This document shows positions 50,701 to 59,636 of a stretch of 64,000 nucleotides of DNA, in pieces; within the stretch, counting starts at the first letter, position 1; each line of letters begins with the position of its first letter. The DNA is from Xiphias gladius. Taxonomy: Eukaryota > Chordata > Actinopteri > Istiophoriformes > Xiphiidae. Position numbers and translations under genes: made by a program. The stretch covers positions 31,153,505 to 31,217,504 of the forward strand of contig NC_053414.1 in the NCBI RefSeq assembly GCF_016859285.1, read 5' to 3'. The notes below the pieces were generated by a model. It had not been told where the DNA came from. It was given only the letters and a program-made list of their open reading frames with translations, and searched no databases.

Positions 50701-53700
50701 TGTTCCACTGGCATTCAGTGATAAAATGATGCCAGGCGATGGCCTTCATCCCTGCAGCTGTGATGGAACAATTCCTATGTTGTGTGTCTTATCTCTTTGA
50801 AAAGTTACACAGCAACCCCTCCATTGTGTACTCACTAAATTGTATAAATGCCTACTAAATGTTGTGCTCTTTGCTGTTCTTAATACATTGCTCACTGGCA
50901 TGCATTGCTCATTGCTGTGTGACCTTTGATCTCTGTGTGCTATATTAGTATATCCTATATAGTATATGGAACAGAAAGAATTGCCACCACACTGGCTTCC
51001 TGCTTTGCTGGACCCCTCCCCATCTCCAAGGTAATCAACCCTGCTGTGGTCCCCCTTCAGACTCCCTCAAGCCATCCCACCTTCCATGTCTCCTGCGACA
51101 ACTCAGTCGAGGAAAACGCCCTTTGATGTTCTTGCCTGCCTGTTAAGTGCCTGCATGCCAACTTTGCCTCTTACCTAAGCCCTTACCAGCTCTTGTCTGT
51201 ACTTCCTTTAAATAAACAGTGTTTCCCATTAATTACCTTGACTGTGGCGGCCATGTCCCGCCACCATTTTATAATGAACCAAATATTTTTTCACAGTTCT
51301 CAGTTTTCCCATACATTGATTTATTTGTCGCGGCCCGCCACAATATCATCGTTGAACTGCACATATTGATTTTCTATTTCTTTTCTGCTTCTAATGGGTA
51401 AATTATTTCTTATTTCATTTTAGAGCTTCATGCAGTGCATTGATTCGCTCAGCCTCTCTGCGCTACATGCATGTGCAGGGACTGGTCTCACTGGCCAATC
51501 ATAGTATATAACTAGAGACCATCTTGTGATTGGATCACACCAGCCATGATGCCTGTCAACATGTTGACGTTCCAACTCATGATTACTCAGTTGTCATTAC
51601 TACATTATTACACAAGTACTCAGTAGTCATTACTACATTATTACATGACTACTCAGTACTCGTGGGTCGGACCACACCCATCTTCGAACTTGGCTTTCAT
51701 TTTGATCTCAAATACACACATGAAAGTTTTGTGACTGTATCGTGACTGACCCGACTGTATGGTAGAGAGGCTATCACCTTGACAAAATCTGTCCACAGAC
51801 AGACAGACATATAAATACCTGCTAAATCACTCAAAACTACTTCTGTGGTAGTTCCTGCTACAGTAGATGTCTCCAGGGCCACATTTGTTAATGATGACAC
51901 ACACACAGACTCACAAGGTGAAACAATACCAGCCACTCTGTCACAGGTGGTGCCCTAACCAGCCCAACCAAGTCAGTGAGGGTTGTTATTTGACACAACG
52001 TGAAGCAATGGAGCTGTATATATTGTTCATTTATTTATTTGTCACAAAGTACTTGGCAATTCAATTATTTTCAGTGGAGCACCTTAATAAATAGTAATAA
52101 TAAAATAATTGGTGAAGGTGTGTCGTTTCATATACCATGAGATAGTAAAAATCCAATCCAAGATGGCCAGTTGGAGGAATGGATATATGTGTTTAAAAGC
52201 TTATCAGAGGCAAAACACAGTACAGCATTTCGTAACCCTCACTGATGGGATTTTACAACTCTGGAAAGTTATCACAGCACAACTGTTTTATCTTATCGCC
52301 ATGACGATCTCAAGTAAACATTACAAATAAAGCATTCACATTAAAAAGTAATCCATCAGGAATGCGCGCTTGCATGATTGGCCAATGCAGCACCTTGCCA
52401 GATGATGTTACGTTGCGTTGCAGCAAAAGTTGAACAATGTTTTTATATCATCAAAACCTTAAAGATACAAAGAGAGATGCTAAAATCATATAAACTGTAC
52501 ATATAGTAGCTTTAATTAAAAAAATCTAATAAAGAATATAATTGTTAGTTGTAGCCCCACTCATTTTGAATGAAGGGAAAATATCTGTTTATATAATCTG
52601 TAGCAAGACCTCAGCATTGCTTCCTGTAGTTATATTTAGTACTAGTGAGGTCTTTCTCAACAGCTGTGGCAGCAGTAACTGCACTCAGTATACACTAAAT
52701 AAACACACATACCCATATCTCCAAGGACCTCTACACCTTTTTTCTTGTCCTTATGTAGAGTCTATCAGACTGAAGATCACCTTACAGCCTACACTGAACA
52801 CTGACAACACACTGCAAATACTAAAAATGACTACTAACTAGCTTACTACCTCACTGAATAACTAGCTCTATAACTGACTGGCTGCTTCTGTCACAGGGAG
52901 AACATCTTATCACTGCGTTCAGATCAAACCTTACAAATTAGGTTTTTAGACTAAACCACGGAATCTACCAAGAGTTTATCTACCAAGAAAAACATGTTTA
53001 AAAGTCTTCTTATTATAATAAGAAGACTAAGAGTGAGGCAGAGGCAGGCAGACATATTTAACTTGTGTGTGAGGTAATTTATGTCCCTGGCCTCCTCTTG
53101 GTGATACATGCCAGCAGCCATTTTGGAAAGGTCTTGAGTAACAGCAACACTTCTCTCGCTTTATATCAGACATTAACTACCTGTCTGAATATCATTCTCT
53201 CATCTTATTTCCCCTGTTAACCTTTTTCCTTTCATATCGTGCTATATTTATTTATTTAAATATTATTTTATTTAAAAATTTTGATCTAAGAAATCTTTAC
53301 CAAAAATGTTTCTGTACTTTATATGATTATGTATTTAAAAAATGAATATTGGCCGGTATATTGTTATCAGGCCATAGACTAAAAAATGCCCACCAACAAC
53401 TGACAGTCTAACATGTCTGTGCTGTACCAATCAGAGAGCTATGGAGACTGTTTAGATGAGGACTTTACTCAGCACCTATCTAAACTATCAAACCCTATAA
53501 ACAACTATTTTACACTCCCTAAATATGTGGCAGTGACCAACAGCACCCCCAAAAATTCTCCATTTCCTTTAATGTTTTTAAAGTCAGTACAGTGCAGCTC
53601 AGTGATCAGCTCAATCAGGGAGCATACCTAAAACTTAGTGTTAGAGATACATTAAAATATACATTTACTCATTTGGCAAACACTTTTATCCATAGCGACT

Positions 53701-55068
53701 TACAAGTGAGGGACAACACTAAAGCTTCAGTACAGTGCTAGATCTATTGAAAAGACAAAGTGTGAGGAGATCAGGTAAAGAATTGCCCCCAAAGTGCACA
53801 GTAAGTGCTAGTTATGCATGTTAGGGTGTTAGAGTTGCTAGGAGAGGGGCTGCTCTCAGTAGAGATGAGTCTTAAAGGGACTCTTCAAGATAGAGAGGGA
53901 TGCCCCTACTCTGATAACATTTGGTAGCTTGTTCCACCATCAGGGAACTACACAGTCTGGACTGTAATTGCCTCATGTGCAGGGATGGCAATGCCATACA
54001 ACGTCCCTTGGAGGATCGCAGCGGCCAAGAAGAGCCTAGGCTGGGTGGCATACTGTGTCAGGTAAGGCCTGACTTTTCTTATGTTTTATAGTGCAAAGTG
54101 GCACGACAAGGAGACAGATGCAACATGGTCAAAGGTGGATAGCTGGTCATCAAACACGACACCCAGGTTTCTCGCAACCTTGGCGGGTTTGGACAGATGA
54201 AGAGGCCATTTTAATGTTGATATTGTGATGGAGAGATTGATTGGCCGGGATGACAAAGGGTTCAGTCTTAGAAAGATTGAACTCTTAATCATACATTTTA
54301 CAATGAAGCTTGATTCTTCAACTGTATGGCCAGTTTCTCCATATCTGTTCAGAAACTGACTTTGGTGGATTGTTTTGAGATTTTTTAAGTATTTTTGGGG
54401 ATCTCATGCCTTATATTAGACTTGAAAGCAAATAGAAAACAGGAAATGAGGGAGAGAGTGACATGCAACAAAGGTTCCCAGCTGGACTTGTATTGGGGAC
54501 GCCCTAAATACTTAGGTCACCAGGACAGCCCTTCGTGAGAAATCTGGCTTCTCCAACACTGGCAATCCTGCTCATTTATTTTCACCATCCACAATGAACT
54601 AATACAGTCAGTAATATTAAAGGTGAACTCTGCCGATTTTCCACCTAAGTGTGTGTCTCTAGGTATTGGGGAGTACTACTATGCAGTATGAACATGCATA
54701 TGGCCCTGTTCATACCCTGTTCATACCTGGCATTAAGGTGTCGAAATACAGGTGTCAATGCACCAAAGATGCATTGAGGACGCGTTTGAGATCCGATCAC
54801 TCAGACCACATTTGGAGGTGGTCTGGGCCGCATCGAAGGACCGCCTACTCAACTGACATCCTCGCCTCGCCACAGTTTCATAATGAACCGAGAATATTAT
54901 TACACTTCTCACGGGGTTTCCCGTACATTGATTTATTTGTACAATATTGACTTGAATATTGATATTATTGATTTTCTATTTTTTTACTATTTCAAATGGG
55001 CAAAATATTATTTCATTGTACAGCTGTGCGCAGCGCATTTTTCACTCGGCCCCTCCTTGTTGTTCCGC

Positions 55069-55114
<46 letters not shown>

Positions 55115-56036
55115 GTTGACAATGGACCATCTGTCATAGTCGGACAAGCTAACGCATTTGGTCTTTGCAAACGGAAATAATGTACGTGTTTATTTGCATA
55201 TAGAGCGGGGAAGTGAGATCCGATCACAAGTGGTCAGTCTAGACACATGTGGAGAAGCATTCTAATGCCCAGTGTGAATTGACGCACTTGGAGCTGTCCA
55301 GTTCTGATCGGATCACCCAAGACGCATGTTAATGCCATGTCTGAACAGGCCTATGTCCACAAGTGTCAACTCAGCGTTGACTGTTTCTGAAGACTACAAG
55401 TCTGAAATGAAACAATTGAATTGTGGGTAATATAGATGCCAAGTCTTGAAAGAAAATGTACAAAAAAAGTGTGCATCTGACAATATTATGGTGGAGTACC
55501 CTTTTAGAGGGACAGTTACATCGGTATAACACGTAAGCTCTCCATTGAAAGAAGTTGTTTACAGCGGTTCCACAACAGTTTTCAACTGTGTCCTCAGTTT
55601 CGCACGTTGACCATAGACGGCCCAGCCATATACTAGCTTTTGACCTAGTCTTGTTTCAATTTGGTATGGAAATGGACAGAATCAGGCTGTCAAGATTTAT
55701 AAATATGGGGAATGAAAATTGGTGTGACGCCCCAGCATCAAATGTTAAATATACAGCCCACTGAGCAGCCAAATGTAACATTATGTTACTTTACTTAATT
55801 CTTCACTGAGTTTTACAAGCCTGTACTAGCCTATATTTTCAAGGTTGGACGGATCTCTATGTTTCCCCAGCAGCATAAACAGCCTGTACTTTTAACCACA
55901 GCACAGTGCACCGACCTTGGCTGGTCAGAATGCCCCAGCAAGCCCGCTTCCTCCTCGTGCCCTGTTCGAGTAGCGGTCCGGGCTCAGCGCCTCTTTTCCG
56001 GGACACCTCCGGAGCTCCCGAAGGAACCTCTGGCAT
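39719..56036 (-). CDS. asb5: asb5, ankyrin repeat and SOCS box protein 5
   Basis: ASB proteins are substrate adaptors of CUL5-RBX2-Elongin B/C ubiquitin ligases; ASB5 is expressed in muscle in mammals (family knowledge). Six firm exons on the minus strand (48388-48467, 41837-41944, 41491-41644, 41092-41226, 39960-40151, 39719-39846) join in phase. They encode SWADRSPLHEAASQGRLLAL, identical to human ASB5 there, then a series of ankyrin repeats with TPLHEACLSGHVACVRAL, TPLYNCCASGSVGCMELL, SALHEACKTG, SPLYMSCLHRHTDCSKIL and SPLHVAVRQDSADQVSVLLD. A C-terminal SOCS box follows (SLCQLCRLQIRNLIG, ending YLEHT-stop). A candidate first exon at 55916-56036 supplies the needed phase, for a 305-aa protein. 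The paralogues ASB9 and ASB11 are the alternative; the WADRS block and the human 4q34 neighbours GALNT7 and SPCS3 favour ASB5. Confidence 0.9.
39960..40151 (-). CDS. asb5: asb5 exon 6
   Basis: Encodes ANVNVGRGGDSPLHVAVRQD, VSVLLDYGADVNLKDTNNQR and PVELAPPGGKTQQMLLAFE. Acceptor TTTCTAG, donor GTACTG. Confidence 0.95.
40152..41091. other. asb5 intron 5, nothing further seen
   Basis: AT-rich intron without recognisable repeats or exons. Confidence 0.4.
41092..41226 (-). CDS. asb5: asb5 exon 5
   Basis: Encodes SSQCVESLLSHGADPDYEVS and YLGSPLYMSCLHRHTDCSKI. A long GU tract (complement of 41230-41301) runs directly into the acceptor GCAG. Confidence 0.95.
41230..41301 (+). repeat. (CA)36 microsatellite abutting asb5 exon 5
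   Basis: Perfect CA repeat; (UG)n in the asb5 transcript, ending at the acceptor of exon 5. Confidence 0.97.
41491..41644 (-). CDS. asb5: asb5 exon 4
   Basis: Encodes VNAATIDAVTPLYNCCASGS, ELLLQNGAHTHVPHTHFPSA and LHEACKT. The acceptor follows a TATGTGTGTGTCTAG stretch. Confidence 0.95.
41696..41751 (+). repeat. (CA)n microsatellite in asb5 intron 3
   Basis: CA run with one CAACAC interruption, about 50 nt upstream of the exon 4 acceptor. Confidence 0.95.
41837..41944 (-). CDS. asb5: asb5 exon 3
   Basis: 36 codons, phase 0 on both sides: GYLANIVTIDHVTPLHEACL and SGHVACVRALINAGAN. Donor GTAAGT. Confidence 0.95.
42440..43035 (-). mobile_element. Tc1-like element F, short derivative
   Basis: Terminal repeats ACAGTTGTATGCAAAAGTTA and CCAAACTTTTGCATATAACTG. 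The minus strand carries decayed transposase text (CAAAGCAGAACTCAAAATCC; GAAGGCCCACACAGCCCTCT). About 0.6 kb, in asb5 intron 2. Confidence 0.75.
43673..43762 (-). other. possible 90-nt cassette exon in asb5 intron 2
   Basis: On the minus strand TTTTTAG precedes and GTGAGT follows a 90-nt open stretch in phase 0, matching the phase-0 border between asb5 exons 2 and 3. It reads SEHGLFFSFAGEYIVQNYIL and DTFLCCVTFF. Including it would add 30 hydrophobic residues between two ankyrin repeats. There is no homology I recognise. Confidence 0.25.
43975..45000 (+). mobile_element. L1-like LINE ORF2 C-terminal remnant
   Basis: The plus strand reads GLTTDCTLLNQGRIRYFQRI near 44200-44270, then TKWETDSSLVITQEKQVEIF (about 44453-44515), followed by the tail of a decayed L1-superfamily ORF2 (PCWRLCG-like, W-C motif near 44640-44700). 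Several frames and stops. Confidence 0.65.
45440..46245 (+). mobile_element. L2-like LINE 3' end with (TTGAA)n tail
   Basis: Contains the conserved CTTAAGACCTTCCTTTTTTA segment, GGTGCCCTGAGATAACATCT and TGGCACTATATAAATAAAAT, and ends in repeated TTGAA. Inserted into Tc1-like element G. Confidence 0.65.
46600..47365. mobile_element. TIR element with TTAAA flanks inside Tc1-like element G
   Basis: Left end TTAGCAATCTCGAAGATTTC and inverted right end GACAAACTTCGAGATTGACA share CAATCTCGAAG. Both flanks carry TTAAA, consistent with a TTAA target duplication (piggyBac or Kolobok type). No transposase. Confidence 0.6.
48388..48467 (-). CDS. asb5: asb5 exon 2
   Basis: Encodes SWADRSPLHEAASQGRLLAL and RTLLAQ. 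The acceptor follows TATGTGTGTGTGTCCAG; donor GTAAAA. Confidence 0.93.
49190..50620 (+). mobile_element. Ty3/gypsy retrotransposon remnant
   Basis: Gag-like text lies near 49280-49440 (PEHYSRDLGASRSFLTQCP; SLLNGRARLWGS). A protease-region remnant follows (about 49930-50110). The C-terminal part of integrase is near 50520-50610 (YLSTHDFLLRVESWKL). Most of RT/RNase H is missing, and stops and frameshifts are frequent. Dead element in asb5 intron 1. Confidence 0.7.
50611..51215 (+). repeat. possible 3' LTR of the gypsy remnant
   Basis: Begins TGTAATGTAAAAATTTCAAT just after the integrase tail. No 5' LTR partner was confirmed, so the right border is uncertain. Confidence 0.35.
51226..51420 (+). 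repeat. dispersed repeat, copy 1
   Basis: CGCCACCATTTTATAATGAACC...CATACATTGATTTATTTGTC recurs, diverged, at 54865-55045. Confidence 0.55.
51585..51665 (+). repeat. short tandem repeat, unit about 33 bp
   Basis: ACTCAGTTGTCATTACTACATTATTACACAAGT-like units repeat about 2.5 times with small changes. Confidence 0.75.
51700..53640. other. asb5 intron 1, no gene recognised
   Basis: AT-rich, with ORFs of 70-100 codons on both strands but no splice-bordered exon or family motif that I recognise. Confidence 0.4.
53655..54300 (-). mobile_element. composite repeat with L2-like LINE RT fragment
   Basis: TTTGGCAAACACTTTTATCCAT at the left is a common fish repeat tail. On the minus strand near 54110-54200 the text ARNLGVVFDDQLSTFDHVAS fits the conserved region after the RT core of L2/CR1-type LINEs. 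Confidence 0.6.
54865..55045 (+). repeat. dispersed repeat, copy 2
   Basis: Diverged match to 51226-51420 (CATAATGAACCGAGAATATT; CCGTACATTGATTTATTTGT). Confidence 0.55.
55061..55115 (+). repeat. compound (CT)n(CA)n microsatellite
   Basis: CTCTCTCTCT followed by CACACACACA. Confidence 0.95.
55916..56036 (-). CDS. asb5: asb5 candidate first coding exon
   Basis: From ATG at 56036 it reads MPEVPSGAPEVSRKRGAEPG, then PLLEQGTRRKRACWGILTSQ, and ends G|GTCGGT in phase 1, exactly as exon 2 requires. The joined text SQGSWADRSPLHEA resembles human GQGSWADRSPLHEA. It lies in a GC- and CpG-rich island with promoter-like elements upstream. The donor has C at +3 and the N-terminus does not resemble the human membrane-like one, so it is tentative. 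Confidence 0.5.
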
Positions 56037-56280
56037 GTTCTCACGGCTCGTCCTGACGCTATTACAGCTCAAATAACACTGACTGCGACAGTTGAGCAGG
56101 AGGCGAGCTAAGGACAGGAGAGCGACTAGAGCAATGTGATTGGCTAAACGGCTTTGTTATTGTTGTGTTAAATGCACTTGACCACCTCACATGCGCTCCC
56201 ACGTGTTGACGAGGGGGGCTATTTTTGTGCTTTAAATGTAGCAGCCTGCACACAGCCGTCAGCTTTGTCTATGTGGTGTA
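56037..56280 (-). promoter_or_regulatory. candidate asb5 promoter
   Basis: CpG-rich sequence upstream of the candidate first exon. It holds an inverted CCAAT box (AGCCAATCACATTG on the minus strand), a CACGTG E-box (about 56200), a MEF2-like CTATTTTTG (about 56219-56227) and a TTTAAA element (about 56233). These would suit a muscle gene. This is motif reading only. Confidence 0.35.
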
Positions 56281-56363
56281 TGGGTTGCGCGCGTGTGCGT
56301 GCGTGTTCTTGCTATGGCTCTGGTATACTGAAAGCATCTGATCAGCTGTAAGTATTAGTATTA

Positions 56364-56410
<47 letters not shown>
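56364..56410 (+). repeat. (CA)n microsatellite
   Basis: CA dinucleotide run of about 23 units between asb5 and spcs3. Confidence 0.97.
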
Positions 56411-56412
<2 letters not shown>

Positions 56413-57690
56413 ACTGTAGCAGTGAAACTTAAGTTGCAGCTGCTGTAGATACAGACTGGAGCTAGTGACTGTAGCTTCCTTGATCTGATAGCTTAATTTT
56501 CTTATTTAGAACAATAGATTTAATTGTGTGCATACTTGGTCACGGTAAATGTAGTTTCTGTGAGAGAGTCTATGCTCAAGTTTCATAAAGCATAAAATAT
56601 TATGATCTATTTATTTATTGTACAGAATATGAACAAATAGAATTGTGTCAGACTTAATCTGTTGCAATGATGATGTTGAGATGTGTGTGCAATTTGGTGT
56701 GCTGGGCCAGATGGTCCTGGCTTTTTGAGGTCTAAATTATACTTCCTCTCTGGCTGTCAGGTCAGAGTCTATTTAAGCCAATGTGACAATTCATTTTGTT
56801 AATCTTTGAAATATCTTCTCAAATGGAACCAATGCTGGTCATAAGAGTAAATGCTGAATTGCAACAATGATTCAGTAAAATTTATAAAATGAATATATAA
56901 CGGAAATCAGAGTTTATCTCTTCCACTACTAACAAACATCCCGACACATTTGCTGTGCAGCAAGTGTTGTGTTAGTGCCTGTTACATGAAGAAGTTTTAA
57001 ACTTGAAAATTCAGTAATATAAGAGTCAAATCACAAATACAATATCTATGGATTATCAGTATTATCATTTATTCTTCAGTAAGGCTATATGGATGTATTG
57101 TAGTCTTCTATGGCTAGTGTTATACTTTCCACATCCATTAGTATGCAAGGTTCTACTAGGGTCAACTAGGGTCTGAGTGACATAAATTTCGTCATCAGAG
57201 GGTGTACACGAGGCTCTGTGTGGACACCCGTTTCCCCCCCAATTTGTAGTGATTGCGCTAGCTTCTCTGGGGTCACCATGCTACAAGGCCACCAACTGCG
57301 CATGCACTGGAAAACCAAGCAACCAACCAAAACCAAGCAAACTCCAAGTGGATTAGAAAGTAGTACAATCCGAACAACTATGCGTCGTTGGTGTCCGCAG
57401 CTGTCCATGTGCAATCCGCAAGGGAGTACAATTGAGGCCAATCAAGACTCCTTCAGTTGGCACCATGTGCCCGCTGTTGCTCTTGGCCAAGGGTGGATTA
57501 CCAATTGGGCAAAATGGGCTGTTGGCTAGGGGCATCAGACCCTTTGGGGCCCTAAAAGCCCAATATTCACACCATATGGCGTTTGATTCTACATTCAATA
57601 ACCTCAAACAAGAGGTTGGACCAACAATCATAAGTACAAAGATGTTTAGTTTCATAGAAAACTAAGGAAACAAACAAATATTAACATTTT
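56411..57690. other. intergenic asb5-spcs3, possible repeats
   Basis: About 57178-57540 is GC-richer than its surroundings, with repeated CCAAGCAAACC-like and GTCCGCAGCTGTCC text, probably a transposon piece of unknown type. No gene. Confidence 0.4.
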
Positions 57691-57815
57691 AGAAGCTGGA
57701 ATCTTTGAATATTTTTTGGCATATTTGTTTAACAATGACTTAAACACATAACCAATTATCAAAATTGTTACCAATTAATTTTCTCTCAATCAACTAATTA
57801 TTTCTGCTCTAGAGT
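57690..57815 (+). repeat. dispersed MITE, partial copy
   Basis: CAATTATCAAAATTGTTACCAATTAATTTTC...CAACTAATTATTTCTGCTCTAG matches the family at 59030-59277. Confidence 0.5.
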
Positions 57816-57959
57816 ACTGGTTGGTTTCCAGGTTCCTGGGGAAATAATGAAACTGAAATATGTAGTGCGGTCAGTAGGGGCCCAACAACAAATGTTTGCC
57901 AAAAAACAAAATGATGCCCCTAGGAGGTTAATCTGGCACTGCTGATGGCATTGATATAT

Positions 57960-59020
57960 TTGTGATAGCAGCAGGTAGTGGTGTCAGGGGCAAAGAAAAC
58001 ATTCATTGGACACCATTTCATTTATTATACTACAGTTAAGTAATTTATTGAAGGACTTTGCAGCACAGTTCACCTGGCTGGTGTACCATCAGTAAGTGAG
58101 ATTTGGAAAAACTGAATAGTTTGTTTCTGCTTGGCTGACTTTGATGAAAACTCTTCAAAAAGGTTTTATATTTCTGTCAAACGCTTTATTAGCTCATTTA
58201 TTCAATGCTTTTTTTAAAATCAGGTATCTTTTTTTTCACCTTCATCCCTCAGAATATCCCAGGCTCTGATGGAATTTGTGCTGTATTAAAATAGAGGAAG
58301 TTGCCTATTAATTGCCTTTTAATTCTTGTTATGAAGATTTAAAAAAAATAAATTAAACTTGGAAATCATTTTGGACAACTGCTAGGCAGATGATATATTT
58401 ACTCAATAAATGCTGTAATATTAATCATTAAAATCTCAAATAATAAATGTAATCCAATAATTTGTCATATTATAACCATGATATACAGTAAATCATATAT
58501 ATCTTTTTATACATTCAGTCATTTATCGAAATATGTCTATTTCGTTTATTTAATATGTCTTATTATAAATAAAAGACTGCTTAATAAACTTACTTTTGCA
58601 ATTTTTTTATTTTTTTATTTTGTGTATGCATACATACACTGCAACTGTACGCTTTCTGTAATCCATACATGAATTATTGTACATGCCATGGACGACACCA
58701 TGTCCCATATTGTTCTTGAATGTGCTATGAATAAAGTTTTGACATCTTCCGCTTACTCATCGTTCGAATTTAAATTTTTTTTCCTATTTCCTGCTGCTTC
58801 AAGTTACGGTGATAAACACAAAAAACGGAAGTAAATATTTTTAGCCTTCCACAGATGAGAGTAAAAAAATCTTAAAGAGCGACACCATCACTGTAGCGAA
58901 TTGAATAAATCTTTTCATTACAGCAGACTCTTTCAAGAGTCTTGTCTAAAACTGGTGTATTTGTTTTCAGCCTGTCTCACACATTAGTTAAATAGATAAG
59001 GAGTGAGAAATGCCGATTCT
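57960..59020. other. AT-rich intergenic DNA
   Basis: No exon seen. A plus-strand AATAAA near 58729 (TGCTATGAATAAAGTTTTG) looks like a transcript end but has no coding sequence upstream. Confidence 0.4.
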
Positions 59021-59029
59021 AATTTCCCA

Positions 59030-59277
59030 CAGACCAAGATGTTATTTTCAATTGTCTTGTCGTATCTGATCAACAGTCCAAATACCCCAAATATTCAGTT
59101 TACTATTGGGTGTGACAAAGAAAACCATCAAATCCTAATATTTGAGAAGTTAGAAACAGCAAATATTGGACATTTTTGCATGAAAAATTTCTAAAACAAT
59201 TATTAGGTTATCAAAATAGTTGTTGAATAATTTTCTGTCAATTGACTAATCGATTAATCAACTAATCGTTGCAGGGT
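59030..59277 (+). repeat. dispersed MITE upstream of spcs3
   Basis: TGTCTTGTCGTATCTGATCAAC to GACTAATCGATTAATCAACTAATCGTTGCAG. One of the most complete copies; ends about 215 bp before the spcs3 ATG. Confidence 0.65.
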
Positions 59278-59493
59278 AATCCTATTACATTTTTTTTCGA
59301 TGACAGAAAATGGTCCAAAGTCTAAAATACAGGTGACAGTGGTTTTATTTTGAAAGGCGTCAACGGGAAGTAACCCCTTCATTCTATAACACTTGACATC
59401 ACCTCTTTGTGCAACGCAGTAAGCTAACTGTGCACATCGTGTGTGATACAGCTTTATTCTTCTCATATCTGTGGCTGTAGCTGTCATTTAAAG

Positions 59494-59636
59494 ATGAATA
59501 CGGTTCTGTCGAGAGCTAACTCTTTGTTCGCCTTCTCTCTGAGCGTCATGGCAGCCTTAACTTTCGGCTGCTTCATCACGACAGCTTTCAAAGACAGAAG
59601 AGTTCCTGTGGACATCCACGTCTCAAAAGTCATGCT
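59494..59636 (+). CDS. spcs3: spcs3 exon 1
   Basis: Start chosen at the ATG of [10 protein letters not shown], the family start; an in-frame ATG 51 nt upstream gives a non-conserved leader. Ends CT|GTAAGA in phase 2. Confidence 0.96.

Noticed and set aside
53413..53631. ORF MSVLYQSESYGDCLDEDF... as a gene
   Set aside because: ATG and 72 open codons, but no splice sites, homology or context; chance is likely in AT-rich intron.
58690..58760. AATAAA near 58729 as the 3' end of a gene
   Set aside because: No coding exon is visible upstream on the plus strand.
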